In this document: positions 63,205-64,000 of the stretch, piece by piece
Layout: each line of letters begins with the position of its first letter
How positions within the stretch are numbered: the first letter of the stretch is position 1
The notes under the pieces: generated by a model
What the model saw: only the letters and a program-made list of their open reading frames with translations
Database searches by the model: none
Told to the model about the DNA's origin: nothing
Source: Neobacillus citreus
Lineage (GTDB): Bacteria; Bacillota; Bacilli; Bacillales; Cytobacillaceae
DNA: 64,000 nucleotides
NCBI RefSeq assembly: GCF_018343545.2
Contig: NZ_JAGYPE020000007.1
Location: 13,931 to 77,930, forward strand
Reading direction: 5' to 3'
Made by a program: the position numbers and the translations under genes

Positions 63205-64000
63205 ATGAAAGCTGATTTAGTCATTATAAATGGACAAGTTTTTAACACGTTTACGAAAAAGTTTGAACAGAAAAATGTGTACATTGTTAAGGATAAATTT
63301 TATTATTTGACAGCTGACGAAGTGGAGAATTTCCAGGCTGGTGATGTAGTCGATGCAAGAGGTCAGTATTTGGTCCCAGGCTTAATGGATATTCATATGC
63401 ACATTGAAAGCTCTATGACGTCCCCTGCCATTTTTTCAGAGGCTGTCCTAACCCATGGAGTGACAACCGTTGTGGCTGATGCTCACGAGATTGCCAATGT
63501 GTTTGGCATGGAAGGGCTGGAGGCGTTTTTTGCCCAGCCGAGTGTCATGGATATTTTCTATGCGATTCCTTCCTCTGTTCCTTCGACGACCCCAGAGCTG
63601 GAAACGACTGGCGGTTATATTGGTGTTGAAGAAGTGAAGCAGCTCCTCAAGCATCCGAAAGTAATCGCTTTAGGGGAAGCAATGGACTTCAATGGCATTG
63701 TCAATCAACAGGATTCCTTGATTCGGCAGATTTTACGCGTTGTTCAAACGGAGAGGCCAGCTATGCCTTTGGAAGGACATGTGCCGCGTGTTTCGGATTT
63801 GGAATTGGCCAAATTTTTATATGCGGGCATTACCGCTGACCACACCCATCAGTCGCCCCAATCGATTTATGAGAAAATCACCGGCGGGATGTTTTTAGAA
63901 TTTCAAAAGAAATCAATAACGCCGGAAAATATGCGTGTTATTGTGGAAAATCAATTCTATGAATATATGGCTATCATTACAGATGATGTGATGGCGGACG
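63205..64000 (+). CDS. ade: Adenine deaminase (partial, continues past the window)
   Basis: The first 265 codons of an open frame with no stop before the window end. It starts [14 protein letters not shown] after a ggagggaat ribosome site. The amidohydrolase metal-binding motif [15 protein letters not shown], then [27 protein letters not shown] and [12 protein letters not shown] are those of adenine deaminase, which turns adenine into hypoxanthine. B. subtilis has a related gene (yerA) in the same chromosomal neighbourhood. Confidence 0.92.
   Translation, partial: MKADLVIINGQVFNTFTKKFEQKNVYIVKDKFYYLTADEVENFQAGDVVDARGQYLVPGLMDIHMHIESSMTSPAIFSEAVLTHGVTTVVADAHEIANVFGMEGLEAFFAQPSVMDIFYAIPSSVPSTTPELETTGGYIGVEEVKQLLKHPKVIALGEAMDFNGIVNQQDSLIRQILRVVQTERPAMPLEGHVPRVSDLELAKFLYAGITADHTHQSPQSIYEKITGGMFLEFQKKSITPENMRVIVENQFYEYMAIITDDVMAD

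Overview
The window is a chromosomal segment of a low-GC Gram-positive Bacillaceae (Bacillus/Neobacillus-like). The reasons are the strong GGAGG-type ribosome sites, the ATG/TTG/GTG start usage, and the gene set of an opuE/putP-type proline symporter, dagK, rlmCD and adenine deaminase, which also lie near one another in B. subtilis. Two GC-richer, housekeeping-like flanks (1-10.5 kb and 59-64 kb) enclose a visibly AT-rich accessory island of about 48.5 kb.

Left flank: a 52-bp tandem repeat block, a VOC-fold protein, a DUF1697 protein, a second 52-bp repeat block, the proline symporter, a thioredoxin-fold protein, plsY, dagK, the NAD-salvage pair pncA-pncB, two small membrane proteins and rlmCD. 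Right flank: a four-gene spermidine/putrescine-type ABC transporter operon and the start of adenine deaminase, cut by the window end.

Island (10482-59015): it is bounded by two identical 330-bp direct repeats. Each repeat looks like a complete cargo-less Tn7-family mini-element, with TnsB-like sites in one orientation at its left end and the other orientation at its right end. The outer flanks carry the 5-mer AAAGT on both sides, as expected for a target duplication. Removing the island restores an rlmCD stop codon (aag taa) and brings rlmCD next to a terminator now 48 kb away. Inside lie plasmid-like functions: a ParM/ParR-type segregation pair, a 1.4-kb repeat-rich non-coding stretch and a winged-helix replication-protein candidate. 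There is also a serine resolvase and a full tnsA-tnsB-tnsC-tnsD/tniQ operon. The TnsA appears to lack two of its three catalytic residues (E to Q, D to N). I read the island as a plasmid of about 48.2 kb captured in the chromosome as an unresolved cointegrate, made either by replicative transposition of the 330-bp element or by recombination between two copies of it.

Most other cargo is defence-like. It includes a zinc-ribbon/Vsr-like nuclease, HNH nucleases, an EVE-HNH type IV restriction gene broken by one stop codon, an SOS-box-controlled PD-(D/E)XK nuclease, and a DUF4268-type nuclease. The larger systems are a DISARM/BREX-like locus (DUF499, DUF3780, DUF1156 methylase, PLD-helicase) and a Gabija-like OLD nuclease/UvrD pair followed by Nmad3, DUF1643, PD-(D/E)XK and SMEK-type genes. 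Several genes have no recognisable function.

All family calls are by eye from translated motifs. No database search was run.
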